The translations under genes were made by a program, and so were the position numbers. Below the pieces are notes generated by a model. The model searched no databases and was not told where the DNA came from. It saw only the letters and a list, made by a program, of their open reading frames with translations. Positions 45,087-54,028 of a DNA stretch of 64,000 nt are shown here, in pieces (within the stretch, counting starts at the first letter, position 1; every line of letters starts with the position of its first letter). The DNA is from Bacteroidota bacterium (lineage in GTDB: Bacteria; Bacteroidota; Bacteroidia; B-17B0; Aurantibacillaceae), in the NCBI GenBank assembly GCA_029237825.1, contig JAQZBQ010000003.1, forward strand, positions 1-64,000, given 5' to 3'.

Positions 45087-46040
45087 CTAAAATTTAGAAC
45101 GCAATTTGGTTCTTCCGTGTTTTGGTGGGAAGAACCGGCCAACGGTTATTTGAATGGTTGCGAAGGCATCTTTTTGCTTATCACCTCGTTGTGCGCGGGA
45201 GCCATCAGCGTTTGGTGAACTCGCCCCGTTTATTTCACCTCTATTCGGATCCGACATTAAAGCTGACTTTTCACCGTAGGCGGCTAGCAGCGCAGCCTTA
45301 TCGTAATAGGTCGTGCTAACATCATCAATATAATCTGTAAATGTTTTCCGGTAACTAATTTCTAACCCTACCGACCATAGCTTGTCAATGATGTAATGAA
45401 CACAAATACCCAGGGGTAAACTTACAGCGACTTTACGGTACTGTTTTGGTCCGCCGGGTAAACCCTGACCCTCTGTATGCAAAGGATAAAGATTTTCAAA
45501 TTCTCCCGTTATAGGATTTCTTCCTTTTGGATTAAAATAAAATGCCCCAACCCCAACAAAGCCAATAAATTCCAATGCCTGACGTTTTGTAATTCTTCCG
45601 AGCGATTTTTTAAGACTATACACTCCGGTTCTTCGAAATGAGGATATTCCAAACTCAATTCGGGTAGCCAATTCAAATACATTGGTTTTGAAATTCAGGT
45701 TACGGTTATTACGGTATGGCTCATTGGTTAATTTATCGTCACCTGCTAAAATCAGGTAATTAAAATTAGAAAACCAATTGATGTTTTTGTTGAATTTATA
45801 CCGGTAACCTGCGCTAACAGCCGGACGGGTTAATGCAAATTCAAGGTCAACAGGACTATAATCTGTACCAATCTTATCTCTTCCTCCCAAATCACCTAAA
45901 AAACCCGAAGCGCCAATTTGAAAAACAACTTCTTTACGGTATTTTTTCCAGGCATTTGGTCTGACATATCCCTGGCTCCTGACATAAGTCAAAAATCCCA
46001 GGAAAAAGAAAAGAGTAATAACAAACCTTTTTATAGCCAA
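45087..46040 (-). CDS. DUF6089-like outer-membrane protein, copy 2
   Basis: The 317 residues mirror the downstream copy: WKKYRKEVVFQIGASGFLGD, GDDKLTNEPYRNNRNLNFK and AFYFNPKGRNP in outline, and the ending TKLRSKF. The start is a TTG (46040) giving MAIKRFVITLFFFLGFL, a signal peptide; no ATG is in frame nearby. Tandem duplication is clear. It lies before the NdpA-type gene on the minus strand. Confidence 0.76.
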   Translation of the reverse strand: MAIKRFVITLFFFLGFLTYVRSQGYVRPNAWKKYRKEVVFQIGASGFLGDLGGRDKIGTDYSPVDLEFALTRPAVSAGYRYKFNKNINWFSNFNYLILAGDDKLTNEPYRNNRNLNFKTNVFELATRIEFGISSFRRTGVYSLKKSLGRITKRQALEFIGFVGVGAFYFNPKGRNPITGEFENLYPLHTEGQGLPGGPKQYRKVAVSLPLGICVHYIIDKLWSVGLEISYRKTFTDYIDDVSTTYYDKAALLAAYGEKSALMSDPNRGEINGASSPNADGSRAQRGDKQKDAFATIQITVGRFFPPKHGRTKLRSKF

Positions 46041-46121
46041 AACATCTAAATTTAATGGCTAATATAGAGATATTATCCGTTAATAATGTAAGTTGGAGGT
46101 AAAATAATAAAGAATGGTTTG

Positions 46122-47180
46122 TTAATTACCAAAATCCTCATTCGTGTAATACAGCTTATAAAACTTTAAACCGCGCTCTTCATCATATCCTTTCTCAACA
46201 TAATCATGTCTGCCATGAACATAGATATGAAAATTCTTATCGAGTTTTACCACACTTTTCATAAACTTTTGATTTTTCTTAACGGCAGTAGGCGAAATTT
46301 CGAAATCATCAATGGCTGTCAAATCCATTTTATCGTTAAAGGTTTGTCTGTATTCACGAAAAGCTTCTTTCAATTCTTCCTGCGGAAGTATTTCTTTTTC
46401 AAATTCCTTCATATCAAATTTATCCTTCTCTTTAAAGAAACTAGTGCTCTTATTAAGCATCATCATTTGATCCTGTTTTGTAACGTTATTTTCCTCGGTT
46501 AAGACTTCTTCGCAAAACCCTTTACAGGTCTCCATGAAATTCGCAGTATGGAAATAGGCATTTTCCTTCATTTTGGTATTTAGGAAATCCTCTACCCAAT
46601 AAAAGGCACAGTCAGCTATTTTATTGTTCGTATCTACAATGCTTACCTTATATCCTTTTTCAGCCTCGGTATTAAAAATGATACAGCCTTTATCCAGCTT
46701 GTTAATATTGATACCATTGTCACACTCAATATCAAAATTATCCATGTGTTGAAACACTTTCAGATAAGTTTCTTTATTTTCAGTTTTAAACAAACCAATC
46801 GCGTCACAAATTACCCCGTCTACATTACAATCTTTAAAATAGCAAGTATAAAATTCACCACCTTTTATTTTTGGATGCATGGATTGGTTGTAAAGGTGCT
46901 CAGCGATATGCTTACTACTTTCAATAAATTGTTCACGATTTTTAAATACATCGCTTACGTAGCTCTTTACATCATGATAATGCAATTCGTTTTTTGATTT
47001 AAATTGGTAATAGATATCAGTTTTAAAAGGTGATGTCAAATACCTCATGACCGTATCTTTCAAAAAATCATCACTGATTTGAATTTGTTTTTCACTGAGG
47101 GTTAATTCTTCCCCCAGCCCTTTGTTTCCAACAAAATGTATCACGAAATGGGTTAATTCGGCACGTGTAAAATCAATCAT
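46122..47180 (-). CDS. Nucleoid-associated protein, NdpA/YejK family
   Basis: The 352 residues fit the NdpA family: MIDFTRAELTHFVIHFVGNK start, a central region with HIAEHLYNQSMHPKIKGGEF, and FHIYVHGRHDYVEKGYDEER near the end, as in bacterial nucleoid-associated proteins of 330-350 residues. The molecular role is not well defined. It lies 81 bases upstream of the DUF6089 pair on the minus strand and may share their transcript. Confidence 0.85.
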   Translation of the reverse strand: MIDFTRAELTHFVIHFVGNKGLGEELTLSEKQIQISDDFLKDTVMRYLTSPFKTDIYYQFKSKNELHYHDVKSYVSDVFKNREQFIESSKHIAEHLYNQSMHPKIKGGEFYTCYFKDCNVDGVICDAIGLFKTENKETYLKVFQHMDNFDIECDNGININKLDKGCIIFNTEAEKGYKVSIVDTNNKIADCAFYWVEDFLNTKMKENAYFHTANFMETCKGFCEEVLTEENNVTKQDQMMMLNKSTSFFKEKDKFDMKEFEKEILPQEELKEAFREYRQTFNDKMDLTAIDDFEISPTAVKKNQKFMKSVVKLDKNFHIYVHGRHDYVEKGYDEERGLKFYKLYYTNEDFGN

Positions 47181-47293
47181 ATTGCAAAAATGTTTTAAAT
47201 ACTATCGGTAAATGTAAGTGTTTAGTTTCCGCTTGAATTAACAAAGTTTAAACAAAAATTAATGTTACTAACGGGCGAAATCAGGTATAATAC

Positions 47294-47326
47294 TTGGTAT
47301 TCCTAATCTGAATTTAGTTAAATTTG
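47294..47326 (+). promoter_or_regulatory. Promoter of the Prc-like protease gene
   Basis: TTG (47294-47296) and TAAATTTG (47319-47326) are 22 bases apart. The ATG at 47332 lies only 5 bases after the box, so the message is nearly leaderless. Confidence 0.6.
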
Positions 47327-47331
47327 TTCTT

Positions 47332-49407
47332 ATGCTACGTAAAATCTTTCAACCTATAATTCTCATATTTTTTATTAGTCTGTGTTCATTTACTTTTTTT
47401 CAATTCGAAAAAAATCAGGTGCTGCAGGATATGTTAATGTCTGTTTTAAATCAAGCTCATTATCACCCTTTGAAAGTGGATGATGAATTCAGTGAGAAGG
47501 CGTTCAATTTGTATATCAAAAGACTTGATGTAAGTAAAAAATTTCTCATGCAACAGGACGTTGACGCATTGAGTAAGTATAAAAAGAATATTGACGATGA
47601 AATAAATAATGGGTCGTTCGAATTTTATAAACTTTCTGCTGACTTAATTTCAAAAAGAATTAAAGAAAAAGAGAACTGGAGTAAAGAGATTTTATCAGCT
47701 CCTTTTGACTATTCTGTTGATGAGGAATATGAAACAGATGGAGAGAAAGCAAAATTTGCGTCTACGGAACAGGAATTAAAAAATGAGTGGAGAAAGATGC
47801 TCAAGTACCAGACCGTAGCGCGTTTAGACGAGATGTTGACGGGCCAGGAAAAAGCAAAAGAGAAAAAGGATACCGTGTTTGTTGAGAAAACCTTTGATAG
47901 TCTGGAAGTTGATGCCAGGAGAAAAACACTAAAAGCTAATACGGACTGGTTTAAACGTTTAAATAAACTTACTACAAAAGATCGCTTTTCAACATATATT
48001 AATACCATCACTGGTATGTACGATCCACACACCGAATATTTTGCGCCAAAAGAAAAAAAGAAATTTGATCAAAGTATGAGCGGCCAATTTGAAGGAATTG
48101 GGGCACGCTTACAATCGAAAGATGGAATACTGAAGGTTTCTGAAATCATAGTAGGTTCGCCTTCTTTCAAGCAAGGTGATTTAAAAGCTGGCGATGAAAT
48201 TCATAAAGTTGCACAGGGCGTTAATGAGCCTGTGGATATTACCAATATGGATATGGACGATGCCATTGATCTAATTAAAGGAAAAAAAGGGACGGAGGTG
48301 CGCCTGACTGTAAAAAAACCGGATGGTTCCTTTAAAGTAATTCCGATTATACGGGATGTTATTGAGATTGATGAAACCTATGCGAAATCCGCTATCATTA
48401 ATAATAAAAAGAAGATCGGATACATTTACCTCCCGATGTTTTATGCTGATTTTACTCGTAATGGTGCCCATAGAAGTTCTGCTGATATGAAAAAGGAAAT
48501 AGAGAAGCTGAAAGCCCAGGGCGTGGAAGGAATTATTGTGGATTTACGTGACAACGGAGGTGGTTCTTTGCAGGAAGTAGTTGACATGGCAGGATTGTTT
48601 ATCATGAAAGGACCGGTTGTACAGGTAAAAGATAAATCAGGAAAGGTACACGTAATGGAAGACAGAAATTCGGAAGTAACCTGGGATGGACCGTTAGCTG
48701 TAATGGTAAATCATGGAAGCGCATCTGCTTCAGAAATTCTTGCTGCCGCGATTCAGGATTATAAAAGAGGGGTAATTATTGGAACGCAGAGTTTTGGTAA
48801 AGGCACGGTGCAATCCTTCTATAACCTTGACCAGTACCTTTTACCACAATTCGATACCATCCGACCTTTAGGCGAGGTAAAGATTACCAATCAAAAATTT
48901 TATAGAATCAATGGTGGCGCGACCCAATTAAAAGGAGTTGTGCCGGATGTTGTATTACCAGATCCATACGCCTTTATTGAAGTTGGCGAGAAAGAACTGG
49001 ACTATCCAATGCCATGGGATGAAATCATGAAAGCGCCCTATGTGGAGTTTTCATCCATCAATTACCCTAAAGTTAAGAAAAGCAGTTCGGATCGCGTAAA
49101 AGCCAGTTCAGCTTTCAAACTTATTGAAATGGAATCAAAGGATTTGAAAGCGAAAAAAGACGATACAAAATATAATCTGAACCTTGAAAAATTCAGAGCT
49201 GAGCAAAAACAACTGAGGGAATCCTATAAAAAATATGATGAATTGAAGGTAAATATTAAAAACTTTACTGCCGAGCTTCCCGCATATGATCAGGAAGTTC
49301 TGAAAAACGATACGGTGAAGATGAACAGGGAAATAAAATGGACAGGCAATATTCAAAAAGACAATTATATCTTTGAAGCAAGCAATATTATCAATGACAT
49401 GAAGTAA
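47332..49407 (+). CDS. C-terminal processing peptidase (Prc/S41 family)
   Basis: Tail-specific proteases cleave C-termini of envelope proteins. The 691 residues have a signal anchor (about 8-24), a coiled N-terminal region, a PDZ domain (about 240-330, with FEGIGARLQSKDGILKV), and the S41 core with the catalytic Ser in GSASASE (about 462-468) and Lys in SFGKGTVQS (about 490). A C-terminal Prc-type helical extension (about 560-691) is present. It ends at a strong terminator. Confidence 0.92.
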   Translation: MLRKIFQPIILIFFISLCSFTFFQFEKNQVLQDMLMSVLNQAHYHPLKVDDEFSEKAFNLYIKRLDVSKKFLMQQDVDALSKYKKNIDDEINNGSFEFYKLSADLISKRIKEKENWSKEILSAPFDYSVDEEYETDGEKAKFASTEQELKNEWRKMLKYQTVARLDEMLTGQEKAKEKKDTVFVEKTFDSLEVDARRKTLKANTDWFKRLNKLTTKDRFSTYINTITGMYDPHTEYFAPKEKKKFDQSMSGQFEGIGARLQSKDGILKVSEIIVGSPSFKQGDLKAGDEIHKVAQGVNEPVDITNMDMDDAIDLIKGKKGTEVRLTVKKPDGSFKVIPIIRDVIEIDETYAKSAIINNKKKIGYIYLPMFYADFTRNGAHRSSADMKKEIEKLKAQGVEGIIVDLRDNGGGSLQEVVDMAGLFIMKGPVVQVKDKSGKVHVMEDRNSEVTWDGPLAVMVNHGSASASEILAAAIQDYKRGVIIGTQSFGKGTVQSFYNLDQYLLPQFDTIRPLGEVKITNQKFYRINGGATQLKGVVPDVVLPDPYAFIEVGEKELDYPMPWDEIMKAPYVEFSSINYPKVKKSSSDRVKASSAFKLIEMESKDLKAKKDDTKYNLNLEKFRAEQKQLRESYKKYDELKVNIKNFTAELPAYDQEVLKNDTVKMNREIKWTGNIQKDNYIFEASNIINDMK

Positions 49408-49434
49408 ATGCTTGTTATCATCATACCACACACT

Positions 49435-49472
49435 AAAGTGCATTATTTGAATCAGATAATGCACTTTTTTTA
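49435..49472 (+). terminator. Rho-independent terminator
   Basis: AAAGTGCATTAT (49435-49446) pairs perfectly with ATAATGCACTTT (49456-49467) over a 9-base loop, followed by T. Confidence 0.93.
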
Positions 49473-49499
49473 TAACTTTACCTCACAAAAAAAATTTAA

Positions 49500-50912
49500 A
49501 TGGTAGTAGAACAATTGTATACAAGTTGCCTTGCACAGGGCGCTTATTTTATTCAATCCGAAGGAGAAGCCGCTGTCATAGATCCGTTAAGAGAATATAA
49601 ACCATATATAGAATTAGCAGCTCAAAACAAGGCAAAAATAAAATACATCTTTGAAACACACTTTCACGCTGATTTTGTTTCGGGTCACTTAGACCTGGCT
49701 AAAAAAACAGGAGCAGAAATTGTTTTCGGACCAAACGCACAAACAAATTTTAATAGTACAATTGCGAAAGATAATCAGGAGTTTAAAATTGGAAAGTTAA
49801 CCTTACAGGTTCTTCATACTCCAGGCCATACTCTTGAATCTACCACCTATTTATTGTTAGACGAAAATAAAAAACCTCATTGTCTTTTTACAGGTGACAC
49901 CTTGTTTATCGGTGACGTTGGAAGGCCTGACCTTGCCATCAAATCTGACCTAACGCAGGAAGACCTCGCAGGTATGCTTTATGACTCGCTCCATACAAAA
50001 ATCATTAATTTACCGGATGATGTAATTGTATACCCGGCCCACGGTGCAGGTTCGGCATGTGGAAAAAACATGAGTAAGGAAACCTATGATACCCTAGGAA
50101 ACCAAAAGAAAACAAATTATGCTTTTAAACTTTCCCGGAAGGAATTTGTTAAAGAATTGACGACCGGAATTTTACCTGCTCCGCAGTATTTTGCTAAAAA
50201 TGCCCAGCTCAATAAAAGTGGTTACGATAGTTACGATGTTGTTGCAGAGAAGGGAACAAAATCATTATCTCCGACAGAGGTTTACAATTTATTGTCATCT
50301 ACCAACGCAATAATTCTTGATGTTAGAAAGCCAGGAGAGTTTGCCAAAGAGCATATTCCAGGATCCATTTTTATTGGAATTGACGGTCAATTTGCTCCAT
50401 GGGTTGGCGCATTAATTACTGATTTAAAACAACCAATAATTCTTGTAGTTCCTGCCGGTCGAGAAAAAGAAGCAGTGACAAGGCTTAGTAGGGTTGGCTA
50501 TGATAATTGTGTTGGCTTTCTTAACGGCGGATTGGAGTCATGGAAAAAGGAAGGAAATCAAACTGCCTCGATAACTTCTATTTCCGCAAGTGAATTTGCA
50601 GAAAAACTTAGTACCGGTACTTTAAATATACTGGATGTTCGAAAACCGGGTGAGTATGATGCGAGCCACTTATGTGAAGTAGAATCTATGCCTTTGGATT
50701 TCATTAAAAACTGGGAAAGTAATTTATCTAAGGAGAAAGAATATCACATCCATTGTGCCGGTGGTTACAGGAGCATGATAGCAGCTTCTTTACTGAAGCG
50801 GCAGGGGTATTCTAAGCTTGTTGATATTGCAGGTGGATATAATGCCATTCAGAAAACGGATGCGAAAACAACGGAGTTCGTTTGTCCGTCTACACTGTCA
50901 AAAAATTCTTAA
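49500..50912 (+). CDS. Metallo-beta-lactamase fold hydrolase with two rhodanese domains
   Basis: The 470 residues combine an MBL domain (metal motif THFHADFVSGH, His and Asp ligands at about 55-62, and FTGDTLFIGDVGRPD) with two rhodanese domains. The first (about 255-355, LDVRKPGEF) has an Ala/Gly loop where the catalytic Cys should be (VVPAGREKEA), so it is likely inactive. The second (about 375-455, LDVRKPGEY) keeps the Cys in IHCAGGYRS. This is the persulfide-dioxygenase-like architecture that links glutathione or sulfide persulfides to sulfur transfer. It is followed 9 bases later by a DUF7793-like gene. Confidence 0.88.
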   Translation: MVVEQLYTSCLAQGAYFIQSEGEAAVIDPLREYKPYIELAAQNKAKIKYIFETHFHADFVSGHLDLAKKTGAEIVFGPNAQTNFNSTIAKDNQEFKIGKLTLQVLHTPGHTLESTTYLLLDENKKPHCLFTGDTLFIGDVGRPDLAIKSDLTQEDLAGMLYDSLHTKIINLPDDVIVYPAHGAGSACGKNMSKETYDTLGNQKKTNYAFKLSRKEFVKELTTGILPAPQYFAKNAQLNKSGYDSYDVVAEKGTKSLSPTEVYNLLSSTNAIILDVRKPGEFAKEHIPGSIFIGIDGQFAPWVGALITDLKQPIILVVPAGREKEAVTRLSRVGYDNCVGFLNGGLESWKKEGNQTASITSISASEFAEKLSTGTLNILDVRKPGEYDASHLCEVESMPLDFIKNWESNLSKEKEYHIHCAGGYRSMIAASLLKRQGYSKLVDIAGGYNAIQKTDAKTTEFVCPSTLSKNS

Positions 50913-50921
50913 TTGACGGGA

Positions 50922-51311
50922 ATGAATATTGAATCTGAGATTCGTTTAAAATATGCCATCGTTCAGCGATTACCGAACAATATTGTACGCTTGGAAATGT
51001 TTGATAACGTTATCATCGGATTTATCGAATGTCGCGAAATGAATAATGCAATCGGTAAGCTAACGAATCGGTTGAAAGCTTTAATTTTAATGGTTCCAGG
51101 GAATTCTACCCAGTTTTTGCCGGAGGCGCGTGACTTTTCTGCAAGTCCTGAAGGACAACAGTTTACGCTGGCAGATGCCCTTGTTGTTTCCAACCTTGGC
51201 CAAAGGATATTGATGAGTTTTTATTTAAAGTTTAATCGTCCCCCTAGTCCAAGTCAGGCGTTTGATACAGAAGAGCACGCCATGGAGTGGTTATTGAGTT
51301 TACCTAAATAA
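50922..51311 (+). CDS. STAS/SEC14-like protein (resembles DUF7793 group)
   Basis: The 129 residues have short beta strands and a C-terminal motif FDTEEHAMEWLLSLPK. The same ending (EEKAMKWLSSIP) occurs in the 61323-61730 gene, so these are likely paralogues of one small family. A TTG at 50913 gives three extra residues; the ATG at 50922 is preferred. It lies 9 bases after the MBL/rhodanese gene and is closed by a bidirectional terminator. Function is unknown. Confidence 0.65.
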   Translation: MNIESEIRLKYAIVQRLPNNIVRLEMFDNVIIGFIECREMNNAIGKLTNRLKALILMVPGNSTQFLPEARDFSASPEGQQFTLADALVVSNLGQRILMSFYLKFNRPPSPSQAFDTEEHAMEWLLSLPK

Positions 51312-51340
51312 AAAAGCCCCACTTCACAGTGAGGCTTTTT
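51311..51340 (+). terminator. Bidirectional terminator between convergent genes
   Basis: AAAAAGCCCCACT and AGTGAGGCTTTTT pair over a TCAC loop with one mismatch. T-runs exist on both strands, serving the 50922-51311 gene and the cold-shock gene on the minus strand. Confidence 0.9.
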
Positions 51341-51358
51341 ATATTATCGAGGCTCAAA

Positions 51359-51547
51359 TTAAGCTAACTTAACGTTAACTGCATTTAATCCTTTTTTTCC
51401 TTCTTGTACATCAAATACAACGTTATCGTTCTCACGAATTTCTTCTTCTAAACCCGTTGCGTGAACAAAAATTTCAGAACCATTTTCTTCTTTGATAAAT
51501 CCGAAACCTTTAGCTTCGTTGTAAAATTTTACTACTCCGTTTTTCAT
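51359..51547 (-). CDS. Cold-shock domain protein, copy 1
   Basis: The 62 residues form one cold-shock fold: RNP1 KGFGFI, RNP2 IFVHAT and a C-terminal GLNAVNVKLA. Cold-shock proteins bind single-stranded RNA or DNA and melt structure. Copy 2 upstream (51583-51771) differs at only two residues seen in outline (E/Q and N/E near the middle), so the pair is a recent duplication. Together with the adjacent DEAD-box helicase, it suggests an RNA-unfolding module. Confidence 0.93.
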   Translation of the reverse strand: MKNGVVKFYNEAKGFGFIKEENGSEIFVHATGLEEEIRENDNVVFDVQEGKKGLNAVNVKLA

Positions 51548-51582
51548 TTTATATTTTTTAATTGATTGTTTTTATTTTTTAA

Positions 51583-51771
51583 TTATGCTAACTTAACGTT
51601 AACTGCGTTTAATCCTTTTTTACCTTCCTGCACGTCAAACACAACTTCGTCGTTTTCGCGAATTTCTTCTTGTAAACCAGTTGCATGAACAAAGATCTCA
51701 GAACCATTTTCTTCTTTAATAAATCCGAAACCTTTTGCTTCGTTGTAAAATTTTACTACTCCGTTTTTCAT
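51583..51771 (-). CDS. Cold-shock domain protein, copy 2
   Basis: The 62 residues are nearly identical to copy 1, with the same RNP motifs. It lies 35 bases upstream of copy 1 on the minus strand and 60 bases after the DEAD-box helicase stop. The flanking bases between the copies also resemble each other, consistent with tandem duplication. Confidence 0.93.
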   Translation of the reverse strand: MKNGVVKFYNEAKGFGFIKEENGSEIFVHATGLQEEIRENDEVVFDVQEGKKGLNAVNVKLA

Positions 51772-51831
51772 TTTTTTGTTTTTTGTTGTTATTGTTTATT
51801 TGTTTTTGATATTCTTATTTTTAAGAATGCT

Positions 51832-52962
51832 TTATGAATAAGGATGCTTTTTAATCACATCGATATCTTTTTTAATTAATTTTTGAATGCCTTTGAAATA
51901 TGGTAATTCTTCATGGCTGCATAATGAAATAGCTTCGCCGCTTTCGCCTGCCCTACCAGTTCTTCCAATACGATGAACGTATGCCTCAGCCTGCTCAGGA
52001 ATCTCATAATTTATCACATGAGTTAACTTGTCCACATCAATACCTCTCGATGCAATATCAGTAGCTACTAATACATTAATCGTTCTGTCTTTAAAGCCTT
52101 TTAATGCTCTTTCCCTGTTATTCTGTGATTTATTACCGTGAATTGCTTCGGCTTTAATATTGAATCCATTCAGGGCCTTGGCTACTTTATCAGCTCCGTG
52201 CTTGGTTCTTGTAAAAACGAGCACGTGGTTAATATTATTTTCTTTTAAAATATGTTTTAACAATGCAGGTTTTTTTGTCTTTTGAACAAAATAAACAGTC
52301 TGCTTAACTAATGTTGCAGTTGACGAAACAGGATTAACAGCAACACTCACCGGGTTTTTTAAAATGGTGTTGGCAAGCTTCATGATATTCGGAGCCGCTG
52401 TTGCCGAAAAAAACAGGGTTTGTCTTTTTACCGGTAGTTTCGCAATCACCTTTTTCATGTCATTGATAAAACCCATATCTAACATACGATCTGCTTCATC
52501 CAAAACAAAATATTCAACCGATCCTAACTTAATGATCCCCTGCTGCATTAAATCCAATAACCTCCCTGGAGTGGCAATTAAAACATCAATGCCGGTTTTA
52601 ATAGAAACAACCTGATGAAACTGGGAAACGCCTCCAAAAATTACAGCATGTTTAAATCCAAGGTTTTCACCGTATTCTTTAAAATTCTCACTGATCTGTG
52701 TAGCTAATTCCCTGGTAGGTGCTAAAATAAGTGCTTTAATTTCACGGCGTTGATTTGGCTTACGGTTTGCATCCATTAACTGTAAAATAGGTAATGCAAA
52801 GGCAGCTGTTTTGCCGGTACCGGTTTGGGCACAGCCAAAAATATCTTTTCCTAATAAAATGTGCGGTATGCTTTGTTGTTGGATGGGAGATGGTTCTTTG
52901 TATCCCTTTTTATCAAGCGCGGTAAGCAGCGGTTTGATTAGTTTCAATTCGGTAAATGTCAT
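51832..52962 (-). CDS. DEAD-box RNA helicase (RhlE-like)
   Basis: The 376 residues have all core motifs: Q motif, GCAQTGTGKTAAF (I), PTRELATQI (Ia), DEAD in VLDEADRMLDMGF (II), SAT (III) and HRIGRTGRAGE (VI). No long C-terminal extension is present, like compact RhlE types. It is first in a minus-strand group with two cold-shock genes, so it likely unwinds RNA in the cold. Confidence 0.94.
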   Translation of the reverse strand: MTFTELKLIKPLLTALDKKGYKEPSPIQQQSIPHILLGKDIFGCAQTGTGKTAAFALPILQLMDANRKPNQRREIKALILAPTRELATQISENFKEYGENLGFKHAVIFGGVSQFHQVVSIKTGIDVLIATPGRLLDLMQQGIIKLGSVEYFVLDEADRMLDMGFINDMKKVIAKLPVKRQTLFFSATAAPNIMKLANTILKNPVSVAVNPVSSTATLVKQTVYFVQKTKKPALLKHILKENNINHVLVFTRTKHGADKVAKALNGFNIKAEAIHGNKSQNNRERALKGFKDRTINVLVATDIASRGIDVDKLTHVINYEIPEQAEAYVHRIGRTGRAGESGEAISLCSHEELPYFKGIQKLIKKDIDVIKKHPYS

Positions 52963-53148
52963 TCAGTTTTTTGTTATTAAATACTTTATTAAGAAAAATG
53001 TAAAAGTATTCGATTTGCAACTGGCATTTACAAGCGGATTGAACTACAATCTTCATAAGAAGTCTACAAATATAAACATATTATTAACAATAACCTAATT
53101 AATTAAAACATTTCTTGAAACGGTGATGAATACAATATTTTAGTTTTT

Positions 53149-53156
53149 TAGTTTTG
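53149..53156 (+). promoter_or_regulatory. -7 box of the TPM-domain gene
   Basis: TAGTTTTG matches TAnnTTTG and is followed by C, 19 bases upstream of the ATG at 53175. A TTG at 53154 lies within this box, arguing against it as a start. Confidence 0.5.
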
Positions 53157-53174
53157 CTCATCACACACCTTCAT

Positions 53175-54026
53175 ATGAAGTACATTATTTATTATCTAAT
53201 ATTTGCGAGCGTGTTTCTCAATGCGCAGGAATATCCAGAGAAACCGACGCAGTATGTTACAGACGAAGCAAAAGTTTTATCAACTGAACAGGAGCGTATC
53301 TTAAACTGGAGGCTTAAAGCTTTTGAAGATAGTACGACCAATCAGATATTTGTTTATACTGCGCTGTCACTTAATGGAAGGGCAATTGAAAATGTAAGCC
53401 AGGATATTTTTCATAAATGGCATATCGGTCAGGGAAAAAAGAATAACGGTGTATTAATCGCAGTTTTTATTAACGATCACAAATTCAGAATTCATACCGG
53501 TTATGGTTTAGAAGGCGCATTGCCTGACTTGCTCACGAAACACATCCAGGATAAGGAAATGCGACCGTTTTTTATAGAAAACAAATACTATGAAGGCATT
53601 GACAAAGGCATAGAAGAATTAATGTACTATAGCAGGAATGAATTTTCACCTTCAGATATAGAAGAATCACCAATTGGTTTGTTCATTTTCTTTTATGCTT
53701 TCGCATCCGTTTTTTTGCTGGTGACCCTTTTATTAAACCGAAAAATGAAAGATAGACCAACTGCTAAAAAAGTGGTACTGATTTTATCAATTCTCTTTTT
53801 TCTGATTCCATTTATAGGCGCATTCCTTCTGCTCATTATGGTGTTTATCGCGCTTTCTTTGAGAAAGGATCTGGTAAATAGTGGCAGCTCCGGAACGGCT
53901 ACATGGACGTCATCAGGTGAATCGTCATCCTGGAGTACTTCCGACTACAGTAGTTCGGGAAGTTCAGATTTTGGCGGCGGTGGCGGCGGTGACTCCGGAG
54001 GAGGTGGAAGTAGCAGTGATTGGTAA
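53175..54026 (+). CDS. TPM-domain (YgcG-type) membrane protein
   Basis: From the ATG at 53175 the protein has 283 residues. A signal peptide (LNAQ) precedes a TPM domain (about 25-150, with VLSTEQERILNWRLKAFE and GQGKKNNGVLIAVFINDHKF, in outline), two membrane helices (about 170-215), and a Gly/Ser-rich C-terminus (SGSSDFGGGGGGDSGGGG). TPM domains are linked to photosystem assembly and phosphate or metal functions in other groups; no specific role is implied here. It converges with the helicase at 54029. Confidence 0.82.
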   Translation: MKYIIYYLIFASVFLNAQEYPEKPTQYVTDEAKVLSTEQERILNWRLKAFEDSTTNQIFVYTALSLNGRAIENVSQDIFHKWHIGQGKKNNGVLIAVFINDHKFRIHTGYGLEGALPDLLTKHIQDKEMRPFFIENKYYEGIDKGIEELMYYSRNEFSPSDIEESPIGLFIFFYAFASVFLLVTLLLNRKMKDRPTAKKVVLILSILFFLIPFIGAFLLLIMVFIALSLRKDLVNSGSSGTATWTSSGESSSWSTSDYSSSGSSDFGGGGGGDSGGGGSSSDW

Positions 54027-54028
54027 TG

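Noticed and set aside
51359-51771. Direct repeat of about 190 bases as an insertion sequence
   Set aside because: The repeat is two cold-shock genes; no transposase or terminal inverted repeats exist.
53881-54020. Low-complexity G/S-rich tract as a sequencing artefact
   Set aside because: Such tails are normal in TPM-domain proteins and the frame is intact.
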